A stretch of DNA of 64,000 nucleotides. Origin: Polaromonas sp. P2-4 (GTDB taxonomy: Bacteria > Pseudomonadota > Gammaproteobacteria > Burkholderiales > Burkholderiaceae_C). Under the pieces are notes generated by a model. It was not told the origin of the DNA. It made no database searches and saw nothing but the letters and a program-made list of their open reading frames with translations. Shown here piece by piece: positions 9,019-20,449 of this stretch (positions are counted from its first letter, which is position 1; each line of letters starts with the position of its first letter). A program made the position numbers and the translations under genes. The DNA is taken from NCBI GenBank assembly GCA_024703855.1, contig CP087965.1, forward strand, positions 5,138,001 through 5,202,000. Direction: 5' to 3'.

Positions 9019-12000
9019 TGCAGTTGCAGCGGGGCACCGGAAGGCGGCCCGCTGGAATCATCTGGGTGGCGGCTTAGCTGCTTCTCGGACGGGCTGCGGC
9101 GGCGCAGCTTGTCGAGCAGCACATAGACCACCGGCGTGGTGAGCAAGGTGAGCAACTGGCTGGCAATCAGCCCGCCAATGATGGAAACGCCGAGTGGGCG
9201 GCGCAGCTCGGCCCCCTCGCCAAAACCAATGGCCAGCGGCAGGGCGCCCAAAATGGCGGCCAGCGTGGTCATCAGAATCGGGCGAAAACGCAGCAGGCAG
9301 GCTTCGCGCACCGCCTGCACCGCCGAAAGCCCGCGCGCACGCCTCGGCCTCCAGCGCAAAGTCGATGATCAAAATCGCATTTTTCTTGACGATGCCGATC
9401 AGCAGAAAAACGCCGATCAGCGCGATGATGGAGAAATCCATCTTGAACAGCAGCAGCGCCAGCACCGCGCCCACACCGGCCGAGGGCAGGGTAGAGAGCA
9501 CGGTGATGGGATGAATCAGGCTCTCATACAAAATGCCGAGCACGATGTAGATCACCACCAGCGCCGCCAGAATCAACAGCGGCTGCTGGTCTTGCGACTG
9601 CTGGGCGCTGCTGCGCTGTGCCGGCAAAACTGCCGCGCACATTGTTGGGCAGGCCAATGTCGGCCTCGGCCTGCTTGACGGCCGCCTGCGCGTCGCTCAG
9701 GGTGCTGCCTTCGGCCAGGTTGTAGGAAATCGTGGTGGAGAGCTCGCCATCTTCATGGCTGACCGAGGCGGCCTTGGCTTTTTCGCTGAAGCGCGCAATG
9801 GTCGACAGCGGCACCATGGGGGTGACCGACGCGCTCAGGGCCTGGCCGGTGGAGGCGTCGCGCAGGGCCGGGTTCACGACAGAGGTGGATGCGGTCGTAG
9901 AGGTGGCGAGCGTGCTGCCGCTGCCCCCCTTGGCCGGAATGTAGATGTCTTTGAGGGACTCGGGGCTGCGGGTAAAACGCGGCGCCACCTCCATGATCAC
10001 GCGGTACTGGTTCAGGTCGGCATAAATGGTCGCGACCTGGCGCTGGCCGAAAGCGTTGTAGAGCGCATTGTCCACATCACGCGAGCTGATGCCCAGCCGC
10101 GCCGCGCTGTCCTTGTCCACCGTGACCATGGTTTCCACCCCGTTTTCCTGCTGGTCGGTGTCCACGTCGGTCAGCGCGCCCTGCAGCTTCATCTGGTCGG
10201 CCAGGCGCGTGGCCCACACGCGCAGGTCATCGGTGCTGTCGCTTTTGAGGGTGTACTGGTAGGTCGAACTGCTCTGGCGGCCGCCGCCGCGCAGGTCCTG
10301 CACGGTGTTCAGAAAGAGGGTCACACCCGTGACTTGCGCAAGCTGTGGACGCAGTCGCGCAATCACGGCCTGGCCGGAATCGGTGCGCTGCGCCACCGGT
10401 TTCAGGTTGAAGAACATGAAGCCACCGCCCGCACGGCCACCGCCGGTAAAACCGACCACGGTGTCCACCGCCGGGTCTTGCCGGATGATGTCGACCAGCT
10501 GCCGGAGCTTGCCCTGCATGGCCTGAAAGGAAATGCTGCGGTCGGCGCTTAAGCCCCCGCTGATCTGCCCGGTGTCCTGCTGCGGGAAAAAGCCCTTGGG
10601 TATTTTTACAAAAAGATAACCATTGAGGGCGATGACGGCTCCCAAAATCAGCATCACCAGCAGCTTGCTGCCCAGTGCCCAGTCCAGGCTGACCTCGTAG
10701 CTGCGGTGCACGCGCAGATAGGCGTTTTGAAACCAGCGCGGGATAAATCCCAAGCGTCCGGGGGTTTGTTGTTGCTGCCCGGCTTGAGCAGCCAGGCGCA
10801 CATCATGGGCGTGGTGGTCAGTGAAATCAGCAGCGAGATCATCACCGCCACCGACAGCGTGACCGCAAACTCGTGGAACAGCCGCCCGGTTTGCCCGCCC
10901 ATGAAGAGCAGCGGAATAAACACCGCCACCAGCGACAGGCTGATCGACAGCACGGTAAAACCGACTTCGCGCGCCCAGCAGCGCCGCCTTGAAGCGGTCC
11001 ATGCCGGCTTCAATGTGCCGGCTGGTGTTTTCCAGCACCACAATCGCGTCGTCCACCACAAAGCCGGTGGCCACCGTGAGCGCCATCAGGCTCAGGTTGT
11101 TCAGGCTGAAGCCCATCAGGTACATCACGCCAAAGGTGCCGAGCAGCGATACCACGGTGGCCACCGCCGGTATCACCGTGGCACGCGCTGCGCAAAAATG
11201 CGCTGACCACCAGCACCACCAGCGCAATCGAGATCAGCAGCGTGAGCTCGATCTCGCGCAGCGAAGCGCGTATGGATTGGGTCGCGTCCGACGCCACCTG
11301 CAGCTGCACGTCTTGCGGCAGCTGGGCCTGCAGCTCGGGCAGCAGTGCGCGCACGCCGTCCACCGTTTCAATCACATTGGCACCGGGCTGGCGCGTCACC
11401 AGCACGACGACGGCGGGGCTGCCGTTGAAAAGGCCCAGGGTGTTGGTGTTCTCAACACCGTCCACCACCTCGGCCACGTCACTCAGCCGTATTGCCGCGC
11501 CATTGCGCCAGGCCACTACCAGCCCCTGGTAGTCGGCGGCCTTGAGCCCGCCCGTCGCCGTGTTGCCGCCTGAGTAAATCTGAAAGCGCTGGCCGTTGCC
11601 TTCAATCGCGCCCTTGGGCCGGTTGGCATTGGAGGCTTGCAGGGCCGCCCGCACATCTTCCATGCTGACACCGTAGCGGCTCAGCGCGAACGGGTTCAGC
11701 TCAACCCGCACGGCGGGCAGTGAGCCGCCCCCCAACTCCACATCACCGACGCCTGGCACCTGCGCAATTTTTTGCTGCACCAGGTTAGACACCTCGTCAT
11801 AAATCTGCCCCGGTGAACGGGTTTTGGAGGTGAGCGCCAGAATAATCACCGGCGCTGCTGCCGGGTTGGCCTTGCGGTAGGTTGGGTTGCTGCGCAAGGT
11901 GGCGGGCAGGTCGGCGCGGGATGCGTTGATGGCGGCCTGCACTTCCGCGCAGCGGCATCGATGTTGCGGTTCAGTTCAAACTGCAGGCTGACCCGGGTGG

Positions 12001-12262
12001 AGCCGTTGCTGCTGTTGGAGGTCATTTCATTGACGCCGGCAATCACGCCGAGCCGCCGCTCCAGCGGTGTGGCCACGCTGCTGGCCATGGTGTCGGGGCT
12101 TGCGCCTGGCAGCGAAGCGCTGACCGAGATGACCGGGAAGTCGACTTGCGGCAGCGGGGAGACCGGCAGCACGAAGAAGGCGCTTATGCCGGCCAGAGCG
12201 AGGCCTATGGTTAGCAGGACTGTGGCTACTGGGCGGCGGACGAAGGGTTCGGAGAGGTTCAT
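9015..12262 (-). CDS. mdtC: RND efflux inner-membrane subunit, MdtC-like (several frame breaks)
   Basis: A second RND pump protein of about 1030 residues. Family motifs are spread over several frames: N-terminal FVRRPVATVLLTIGLALAG, GFVVDDAIVVLEN with the essential Asp pair of helix 4, PTMM-type helix end, IPKGFFPQQDTGQ at the second half, and GIVKKNAILIIDFA near the end. Breaks are visible near 11950, 11190, 10978, 10757, 9620 and 9345; most are in GCGC or C-run tracts and are consistent with one- or two-base indels. The protein is otherwise complete. In MdtABC/MuxABC pumps, two different RND subunits form a heterotrimer for multidrug or metabolite export. Confidence 0.85.
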
Positions 12263-12306
12263 TTATTGGCCTCTCGGTTTCGTGTGGTGGGGATTTTTTG
12301 AGGTCG

Positions 12307-12926
12307 GAGGCCGGGGGTAGCCCAGCGGCTAGTCACTTTCTTTTGCTTCGCCAAAAGAAAGTAACCAAAGAAAGGCGACCCGCAGTCTGGGTCTGTGTTT
12401 TTGGGGTCAGAGCCCAAATTCGCCGAGCCTTCGGCTCACCCGGAGGGTGCGGTGCCATGCACCGCAGCGAAATTGGTGTCTGACCCCAACAACACCCTGC
12501 GCTGCTCAAGGAAAGCGGGGGTCCGCGCAAACTCGCCTGCGGCTCAAACAGCGCGCGGCCCTGATCCCCCTTTCCTTGAGCAGCGCAGGCCCAGCCAGGA
12601 CGGGGCAGGCAAGAAAGCGGATGCCAAATACCAATACCAAAATAAGTACGCGCCATGGCGCGTACTTGTGGAGTTCGGCTGTCTGGCTGTTGGTATTTCT
12701 CCTCACCCCTTCTGTATGCGCTGAGGAGCGGAAGTCCAGACGGATCAGGGCTCGTGCTTGTTTGAGCCGCAGGCGAGTTTGCACGAGACCCCGGCTGGAC
12801 TGAGCACCGCAGGGTGCCCGTAGCGAAGCGAAGGGTCGCAGGCAGCAGGGTCGCCTTTCTTTTCGTTAGGTTTCTTTGGCGAGACAAAGAAAAGTAACTC
12901 GCCTGCCGGGGCGACTCCCGGCCTCC
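12307..12926. repeat. 620-bp nested inverted-repeat element between mdtC and mdtB
   Basis: Occupies nearly all of the 705-bp gap 12263-12967. The ends (12307-12381 and 12848-12926) are imperfect inverted copies of about 75 bp, each with GGAGGCCGGG outside and AGAAAGGCGACCC inside. Within lie further inverted arms: 12496-12521 with 12566-12589 (core GCTGCTCAAGGAAAG), about 12520-12568 with 12744-12794, and a perfect 24-bp palindrome at 12644-12667. Short open frames here have no recognisable product. The pump genes around it would normally be adjacent, so this looks like an inserted non-coding element. Confidence 0.65.
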
Positions 12927-12967
12927 GCCCTGCAACCCAACACCGCGACAGAAACGAGAAGGAAAGC

Positions 12968-15900
12968 TCACACCGAAACCTCACTCTTCCGCATCCGCCC
13001 AAACCTCCGCCCCATCCGGTCAAACGCCAGATAAATCACCGGCGTCGTGAACAGCGTCAACACCTGGCTAACAATCAGGCCACCAAAAATCGAGAGACCC
13101 AGCGGCCGCCGCAGCTCGGCCCCTTCACCCCAGCCCAGCATCAACGGCACCGCTGCAAACAACGCCGCCAGCGTGGTCATGAGAATCGGCCGAAAGCGCA
13201 GCAGGGCCGCCTGGTGAATCGCCTCTTGCGCAGACTTGCCCTGGTTACGTTCGGCATCAATCGCAAAGTCGATCATCATGATGGCGTTCTTTTTCACGAT
13301 GCCGATCAGCAGGATGATGCCGATGATGCCAATCACCCCCAGGTCCGAGCCGCTGATCATCAGCGCCAACAGCGCACCGACACCGGCCGAGGGCAGGGTA
13401 GAGAGAATTGTCAGCGGGTGGATATAGCTTTCATACAGCACGCCCAGCACGATATAGACGCAGACAACCGCCGCCAGAATCAGCCACAGCTGGTTGGACA
13501 GCGACGACTGGTAGGCCCCGGCCGCACCGAGAAAGGTCATGGTCACGCTGGCCGGCAGGGCAATGTCTTTGGCTGCCTGTTTGATGTCATCGACCGTCTT
13601 GCCCAGCGAGACGCCGGGCGCGGTGTCAAAGCCCAGCGTGGTCGCCGGGTACTGGGCCACATGGGTGATTTGCAGGGGCGCGGGGCGCTCGGTGATGGTG
13701 GCAAAGGTCGAGAGCGGTGTGGTGCTGCCAGCGCCGGTCTTCAGCTGCAGATTGCCCAGCGCTGCCGGGGTGTTTAACTGGTCGGGCATGGCCTCCAGAA
13801 TCACGCGATACTGGTTGGTCTCGGTAAAAATCGTGGAGACAATGCGCTGGCCGAAGGCGCTGTAGAGCGCGTCGTCAATCGACGAGGTGGTGATCGACAG
13901 CCGCGAAGCGGTGTCGCGGTCTACCGTGATATAGGCCGCCGTGCCGCTGGAGCCCGCGTCAGACGCGACGTTGCGCACGCTGGTCAGCTCTTTCATACGC
14001 TCAGCAAGCTTGCCTGCCCACTGCACCACCACCGCGTTGTCCGCACCTTCAAGCGACAAGCGGAACTGCGTCGGCCCGGTTTCGGCGTCAATCGTCAAAT
14101 CTTGCGTGGGTTGCAAATACAGCGTAACGCCCGCCACTTTGCCTGCACGTTCACGCAGCCTGTCCATGGTCTCCTGCTGGCTGCCGCTGCGGGCACGCTT
14201 GAGGTTGATCAGCATGCGGCCGGTGTGCAGCATGGTGTTGTTGGCGGCGTCCACACCGATGAAGGAACTCAGGGTCTCTACATCGGGGTCTTCAAGAATC
14301 GCCTTGGCCGCAGCCTGCTGCAGCTCGGCCATGCGCGCATAAGACACCGACTGGGAGGTTTCAATACGGGCCTGCAGCTGGCCGGTGTCTTGCGTCGGAA
14401 ACAGGCCTTTGGGAATCAGCACATAGAGCAGCACGGTCAGCAGCAGCGTGGCCAGCGCCACCAGCAGCGTCGCGCCCTGGCGCTTGAGCACCCAGCTCAG
14501 CCAGCGGTCGTAGCGTGCAATCACGCGGTCCTGAAAAGCTTGCAGGCGAGCCCCGATCTTGCTCCCCTCACTCTCGGGCACATGCTTGAGCCATCGCGCC
14601 GACATCATGGGCACCAGCGTCAGCGACACCACGGCCGAAATCAAAATCGTGATGGCCAGCGTGATGGCGAATTCGCGGAACAGCCGGCCCACCACGTCGC
14701 CCATGAAAAGCAGCGGAATCAGCACCGCAATCAGCGACACGGTGAGCGAAATGATGGTGAAACCAATCTGCTTGGCGCCCTTGAAGGCGGCAGCCATGGG
14801 TTCTTCGCCTTTTTCGATGTAGCGCGAGATGTTTTCAATCATCACGATGGCGTCGTCCACCACGAAGCCGGTGGCAATCGTCAGCGCCATCAGGCTCAGG
14901 TTGTTCAGGCTGTAGCCCAGCAGGTACATGGCGCCGCAGGTGCCTATCAGTGAAATCGGCACGGCCAGGCTGGCAATCACGGTGGCGCGTACGCTGTGCA
15001 AAAACACAAGGATCACCAGCACCACCAACAGCACGGCCAGCAGCAGTTCAATCTCGACATGCAGCACCGAGGCGCGTATGCCGGTCGTGCGGTCGCTCAG
15101 CACATCGACCTTGAGGGCAGTGGGCAAGCCGGCCTGCAGCTCGGGCAGGCGCGCCTTGATGGCATCGACCGTGGCAATCACATTGGCGCCGGGCTGGCGC
15201 TGCACGTTGAGGATGATGGCGGGTTTCAGACCACTCCAGGCGCCGAGCTTGATATTCTCGGCGCTGTCAACCACCTGCGCCACGTCTGAGACGCGAACGG
15301 CCGCGCCATTGCGGTACGCAATGATCAGGTTTTTGTAGTCGGCGGCGGCCAGCAGCTGGTCGTTGGAATTGATGGAATAGGCGCGGGTCGGCCCGTCGAT
15401 GCTGCCCTTGGCCGCGTTGGCGTTGGCGGCGCTGATGGCGGTGCGCAGCGAGTCGAGTGCCAGACCATAAGACGCCAAGGCACGCGTGTCCGCCTGGATG
15501 CGCACGGCAGGGCGCTGGCCGCCGCTGAGCGACACCAGGCCGACACCGCTGACCTGGCTGATTTTCAGGGCCAGCCGGGTGTTGACGAGGTTTTGCACTT
15601 CCGTCAGCGGCAGCGTGTCGGAGGTGATGGCCAGGGTGAGCACCGGTGCATCGGCCGGGTTGACCTTGGCATAAATCGGCGGCGCCGGCAGGTCGGCCGG
15701 CAGCAGCGAGCCCCCGGCATTGATGGCGGCCTGTACCTGCTGCTCGGCCACATCCAGCGTGAGCCCCAGGCCAAACTGCAAGGTGACGATGGAAACACCG
15801 GCGGCGCTGGTCGAGCTCATGCGCTGCAGCCCGGACATCTGGCCGAAGTTGCGCTCCAGCGGCGCCGTCACGGTTTGCGCCATGACCTCGGGGCTGGCGC

Positions 15901-16057
15901 CAGGGTAAAGCGTTTGCACCTGGATCGTCGGGTAATCGACTTGCGGCAAGGCCGACAGCGGCAAAAATTTGAAACTCACCAGACCCGCCAGCACGATGGC
16001 CAGCATCAGCAGCGAGGTCGCTACCGGGCGAAGAATGAAAGGACTTGAGGGACTCAT
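12968..16057 (-). CDS. mdtB: RND efflux inner-membrane subunit, MdtB-like
   Basis: An intact 1029-residue RND transporter, full length for the family, with 12 membrane segments and two large periplasmic loops. Visible signatures: FILRPVATSLLMLAIVLAG at the start, GFVVDDAIVMIENISR with the proton-relay Asp pair (helix 4), IPKGLFPTQDTGQLQ, and GIVKKNAIMMIDFAID. The start overlaps the mdtA stop (ATGA at 16057). With MdtC it would form the B2C heterotrimer, driven by proton motive force and exporting through the NodT duct. Confidence 0.93.
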   Translation of the reverse strand: MSPSSPFILRPVATSLLMLAIVLAGLVSFKFLPLSALPQVDYPTIQVQTLYPGASPEVMAQTVTAPLERNFGQMSGLQRMSSTSAAGVSIVTLQFGLGLTLDVAEQQVQAAINAGGSLLPADLPAPPIYAKVNPADAPVLTLAITSDTLPLTEVQNLVNTRLALKISQVSGVGLVSLSGGQRPAVRIQADTRALASYGLALDSLRTAISAANANAAKGSIDGPTRAYSINSNDQLLAAADYKNLIIAYRNGAAVRVSDVAQVVDSAENIKLGAWSGLKPAIILNVQRQPGANVIATVDAIKARLPELQAGLPTALKVDVLSDRTTGIRASVLHVEIELLLAVLLVVLVILVFLHSVRATVIASLAVPISLIGTCGAMYLLGYSLNNLSLMALTIATGFVVDDAIVMIENISRYIEKGEEPMAAAFKGAKQIGFTIISLTVSLIAVLIPLLFMGDVVGRLFREFAITLAITILISAVVSLTLVPMMSARWLKHVPESEGSKIGARLQAFQDRVIARYDRWLSWVLKRQGATLLVALATLLLTVLLYVLIPKGLFPTQDTGQLQARIETSQSVSYARMAELQQAAAKAILEDPDVETLSSFIGVDAANNTMLHTGRMLINLKRARSGSQQETMDRLRERAGKVAGVTLYLQPTQDLTIDAETGPTQFRLSLEGADNAVVVQWAGKLAERMKELTSVRNVASDAGSSGTAAYITVDRDTASRLSITTSSIDDALYSAFGQRIVSTIFTETNQYRVILEAMPDQLNTPAALGNLQLKTGAGSTTPLSTFATITERPAPLQITHVAQYPATTLGFDTAPGVSLGKTVDDIKQAAKDIALPASVTMTFLGAAGAYQSSLSNQLWLILAAVVCVYIVLGVLYESYIHPLTILSTLPSAGVGALLALMISGSDLGVIGIIGIILLIGIVKKNAIMMIDFAIDAERNQGKSAQEAIHQAALLRFRPILMTTLAALFAAVPLMLGWGEGAELRRPLGLSIFGGLIVSQVLTLFTTPVIYLAFDRMGRRFGRMRKSEVSV

Positions 16058-17359
16058 GACCCGGCTGCTTGCGAGGCAGGCCGCTTGCGCTTGCCTGCGA
16101 CACCACTACCACCACCACCACCCGTACGGGGCTGGTCGCCGGGCAGCACCACGCTGGCCCCGTCTTTCAGCCGGTCGGCCCCTTCGGTGATGACGCGCTC
16201 GCCCACCTGCAAGCCTGAAGTAATCACAATTTTGTCAACGGTCGCCTGACCGCGCTTGACCGGCCGCAGGCTGACGGTGCGCTCGGCGCTGTTCACCACA
16301 TACACATAGTCGCCGCTGCTGCCGTTGCGCAGGGCCGTTACCGGCACCACCACGGCGTTTTCAATGGTGTTGACGGTCAGCTGCACATTGACAAACTGGC
16401 TGGGAAAAAGCGCCAGCTTGCTGTTGGCAAAACGCGCCTTGGCCTTGACGGTGCCGGTTTGTGTGTCGACCTGGTTGTCGAGCGAGGCAAACACGCCGGT
16501 GTCCAGCACGCTGGCGCGCGTTCGGTCGAGAGCGGTGACTTTCATCACCGCGCTGGCGCTGGCGTTTTGCTGCAGCTCGCCAACCCGGTCTTGAGGCACG
16601 GCAAACACCACATCAATCGGCGTGACCTGTGTGATGAGCGCAATGCCGTTGGCATCGCTGCTGCTCACTACATTGCCCACGTCAACGGTGCGCAGGCCAA
16701 CGCGGCCGCTGACGGGCGCCACGACGCGTGTAGCCCAGGTTCAGGCGGGCCGTGCCCTCGGCGGCCTTGTCAATCGTCACCGTGCCTTCGAGCTGTTTGA
16801 CCAGCGCGGCCTGGGTGTCGACGTCCTGGCGAGCAATCGAGTCCTGTTCCAGCAAGGTCTTGAAGCGCTGCAGCGTGACGCGGGCGCTGTCGAGTTGCGC
16901 CTCATCGCGCTGGCGCTGGCCGCTGGCCTGCATCAGCGCCATTTCAAACTGGCGTGGGTCAATGGTGGCCAGCAGCTCGCCGGCGCGCACCATCTGGCCT
17001 TCCTTGAACAGCACTTTCTCCATCACGCCGGACACCTGGGGACGCACTTTGACGGTGGCCTGGGGCGTAACCGTGCCCAGCGCTTCCAGAACAATCGGAA
17101 TGCTGGCCCGCTCGGCCGTGGCTACACCGACCGTGGTGGCGGGGGCGCCGCGCCTGCCGCCTGCACCACCACCAGGCCCGCCCGGTGCGGCCGCTGTGGT
17201 GCTTGTTGGGGAAGGGTGCGTCAGGCGCCAGGCCAGCCAGCCGGTGCCAGCCAGGGCCAACACCGCAACAATGCTGCCAATAATGGACGCGCGGCGACTT
17301 AAATGTTTGCGGGGGATTACATCGAGGCCGGTATGCGGCGTGTCGGCTTGTCGGTCCAT
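16054..17359 (-). CDS. mdtA: RND periplasmic adaptor (membrane fusion protein), MdtA-like (frame broken)
   Basis: First gene of the efflux operon. A single N-terminal membrane anchor (about residues 22-48) is followed by a Gly/Ala-rich linker, the lipoyl half-motif VSGVMEKVLFKEGQMVRAGE, a helical hairpin, and then APVSGRVGLRTVDVGN, the second lipoyl half, in another frame. The break is near 16727, where a missing GT or similar in ACGCGTCGTG would restore TRVVAPVSGR. Total length about 430 residues, typical of MFPs. It links the RND pump to the outer-membrane channel. Confidence 0.87.
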
Positions 17360-17576
17360 CAGCTGTCCTTGTTGCGCGCCACGACAACTGAGCTGTCACG
17401 CGAAGCTATCGTGCTGGGCTATCGCGGCATGTTTTGCATGCTCGCAATAATTATCACTGCAACATTCCGGGGGCTGATTTACGGCTTGAAAGAGGCGGGT
17501 AAATGTCCGGTAAAGGGCTGTCCGCCCGCGGCTGAAAAACCGACCTGAAATCAGGTGCTTTACGGATGATTTGGGT

Positions 17577-17618
17577 GCTATTGTTTTAATAGCTGCTTGC
17601 ACCTGTACCTATTGGGCT
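17577..17618 (-). repeat. 42-bp double-hairpin repeat, copy 2
   Basis: Minus-strand copy: AGCCCAATAGG, then the GTGCAAGCAGCTATTA core, with a GCTATT/AATAGC stem. It lies in the 329-bp stretch 17360-17688 between mdtA and the kinase gene. The rest of that stretch holds no convincing gene; it should carry the mdtA promoter, though I cannot mark it. Confidence 0.65.
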
Positions 17619-17688
17619 AGGGCCGTATTTGGCAATAAATATGACAAAAAAGCGGCGTAAAGGCCTGGTCAGGCCCGGTCAAGACGGG

Positions 17689-18629
17689 TCAGCTCAGCAA
17701 GGCCGCAACGTCCGCACGCGTCGGAATGCCATCAATCGCACCGTGCCGGGTCACTGAAAGTGCTGCTGCGGCATTGGCCCATTGCATCGCGGCGGCCAGT
17801 GTTTCACCACGGGCGAGCGCCGCCGCCAGCGCGCCGGTGAAGGTGTCGCCTGCGCCTATGGTGTCGAGCACGGACATGCTGCGGCCAGCCAGCGCGACCG
17901 GCGCCTGGCCGCTTTGGTAGAGCCGACAACCAGCGGCACCCAGCGTGACCAGCACCGCACCAACGCCAAGTGCCAGCAGGTGTTGGGCCGCGTCATCCAC
18001 CGAGCCTGAATGGGCCGGCCCTGCGAGCTGGTACAGCTCACTTTCATTCGGTGTCAGCACATCCACCAGCGCCAGCAAGGCGTCGGGCAGAGCGCGCGCA
18101 GGGGCCGGATTCAACAGAGTGATGGCCTTGGCCTCACGCGCCAGTTGAAACGCATTGAGGGTGGCCTGCACAGGCACTTCGCACGAGGCCATGACCACGC
18201 GGCAGTTGGCCAGCAGGGAGGCAGCGGCCTGCACCTGCGTTGCACCCAGGCCGGTGCCGGCACCGGGGTACACCCGCAATGCTGTTGTCGCCATCGTCAA
18301 ACACCAGAATCTGGGCTACACCGCTGCGCTCTCCGGCGGCTTGCTCGACATGGCTTGTGGCAATGCCTTCAGCCTTCCACAGCGCCATGCCCATGCGCCC
18401 GAAATCGTCGTCGCCAATGCGTGCAATCAGTGCCACGCGCGCCTTGCCTGGCCGCTGCGACGGCGGCATTGCTGCCTTTGCCACCGGGGCTGATGCTAAA
18501 AGCGCTGGCCATCAACGTCTCGCCGCGCGTGATGGGTCGCGCCACCCTGGAGATCAGGTCGGCGTTCCAGCTGGCGACGCAGACCACTTCGGCGTGTTCT
18601 CCTGATGCAGCAGTTTCATTGAGGCTCAC
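17689..18629 (-). CDS. PfkB-family sugar kinase, ribokinase-like (frame broken)
   Basis: A ribokinase-fold carbohydrate kinase of about 313 residues. The N-terminal GGKGSNAAVAAARQGA motif binds the sugar, NPAPAR and TPNESE are ribokinase-like, and DTIGAGDTFTGALAAAL contains the anion hole and catalytic Asp. The start is GTG 18629, directly after the TAA of dctM, with no gap. Frame breaks near 18440 and 18285 separate three well-conserved segments. As last gene of the TRAP operon it probably phosphorylates the imported sugar or a keto-sugar acid derived from it (inference). Confidence 0.82.
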
Positions 18630-19929
18630 TTACTTGGCTCCATAACCCATGGTCTGCGGCAGCCACAGCACGATCTGCGGAAAGAAGGTCATGGCCAGCA
18701 GCAAGAGCAGCAGCATGACCAGGAAATGCCAGCCTTCTTTCATCATCTCGCCAATCGGAATGCCGGTCAGCGCCTTGGTCACGAACAGCAGCATGCCAAA
18801 GGGCGGGTGGATCAGGCCAATCATCATGTTGAGCACCACCAGCACACCAAAATGCACCAGGTCCACGCCCAGCAGTTTGGCCGCGGGCAGCAGCATGGGC
18901 ACAAACACCAGCAGCAGCACCGACACATCCAGAAAGCAGCCCAGCACCAGGAACATCACGTTGACCAGCAGCAAAAACTTGATCTGCGACAGGTGCATGC
19001 TGTCGACCCACTGCGCCATGGCCTGCGGCACGCCTTCGGCGGTGAAGGCGTAGTTGAGCATGAACGACCCCGCCAGAATCATGGTGATCACGGCGCTGCC
19101 GCGGGTCGACTCCAGCACCACGCCCCAGAAGGTACGCCAGGTCAGGGCGCGGTAGACCACGCCTGCCAGCACCAGCGCATGAAAAGCGGCCACTGCGGCG
19201 GCTTCTGTCGGGGTGAAAACCCCGGAGTAAATGCCGCCCAGCAGCACGATGGGCATGGACAGCGGCAAGGCGCCGCGAAACACAATGGCCGGCCATTCGC
19301 TCAACGGAATTTTGTCCTCACGCGGCATGTTGCGTTTCACGGCAATGAAATGCACCACCACCATCATCAAAAACGCCATCAGGAAGCCCGGCACCACACC
19401 GCCCAGAAACAGTGCGCCGACCGAGGCGCCCTGACACCAGGGCATAGATCACCATCGGGATGGAGGGCGGAATGATGGGGCCGAGGGTGGCGCTGGCCAC
19501 CACCACGGCACCGGCAAAGCCGCGCGTGTATTCCGGCTTCTTAAGCATCTGGCGAATGGTGACCAGGCCGGGCCCGGCGGCGTCCGCAATGGCGCTGCCA
19601 CTCATGCCCGAGAACACCACGCTGACCAGAATATCCACCTGGGCCAGGCCACCACGCACGCGCCCAACCAGAATGCGGCAGAAGTCAAAAATGCGCTCGC
19701 TCACCGTGCCGGCATTCATGATGTTGGCGGCGAACACAAAAAGCGGCACCGCCAGCAGCACATAGCTGTTGTAAAGGCCGTTGCCAATCTGCTCGGCCAC
19801 CAGGCCCACATCCTGACCTTTGACGATCAGGTAGGCGATGCCGGAGGCCACCATCGAAAAACCGATGGGCATGCGCAGCAGCATGCCCGCAACCATCACG
19901 AGAACCAGAACCACAAGAGCCGATGTCAT
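18630..19929 (-). CDS. dctM: TRAP transporter large permease, DctM family (frame broken)
   Basis: The large permease of the second TRAP system, about 432 residues with alternating membrane helices. Markers are LAVPLFVFAANIMNAG, SGMSGSAIADAAGPG (the DctM signature) and NMMIGLIHPPFGMLLF near the end. The frame breaks near 19437 where AGGG in the minus strand has one G too many; removing it gives YALVSGASVGALFLGG. It overlaps dctQ by four bases and abuts the kinase start. It would import a sugar or sugar acid with Na+. Confidence 0.87.
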
Positions 19930-20449
19930 ATGCGCAACTCCGCTTCAAGACCAATACCCCGAAACGCGTTCCAGATGGCCCACGCCGATCGAACCACCAG
20001 TGCCGCCAGCAGCAGCACAAAAGGGAAAAGACCCACTCGAATGAAACATTCAAAACAGGGGTTCCTTCACGCGCCATGAAGTGCACATAGTCCCAGCTGG
20101 CCGGAATGCCGCACAGCGCCAGACCGCCTATCAGCAGGTTGCCCACGATTTGCATCACCTGCCGGGCGCGCCGGTTGACGCTGTTCCAGACCAGGTCGAA
20201 CACCACATGCTCACGCTCGGGCACGATAAAAGCCGCCGCCCACAGAATGGCCCAGACGTACAGGATCACGGCGGCTTCGTCGGTCCATGCCATCGGCTTG
20301 TTGAACGCGAACCGTGCCGTGACCTGGATCACAAACACGATGAACAGGGTCAGGAACAGTCCGCCGCCGATCGCGTCGGCGGCTTTTTCGGCCAGGTTTT
20401 CATGGTTATCAGATTTGCCGTACTTACTTGGTGGCGTTGATGCGCTCAA
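19926..20449 (-). CDS. dctQ: TRAP transporter small permease, DctQ family (frame broken)
   Basis: A protein of about 174 residues with four membrane segments and the DctQ core MAWTDEAAVILYVWAILWAAAF. The frame is broken near 20025: one C missing from a C run after TTTT moves the last helix (LLLAALVVRSAWAIWNAF) into another frame, which ends in ATGA overlapping dctM. ATG 20449 overlaps the last codons of dctP by about 26 bases. No later in-frame start fits, so the overlap is probably real. Confidence 0.82.

Noticed and set aside
12395..12803. Small open frames in the mdtB-mdtC gap
   Set aside because: Fully within inverted repeats, present on both strands in similar form, no motif; best seen as by-products of the palindromic element.
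17396..17602. 68-codon minus ORF upstream of mdtA
   Set aside because: No ribosome-binding site or family resemblance; overlaps a dispersed repeat.
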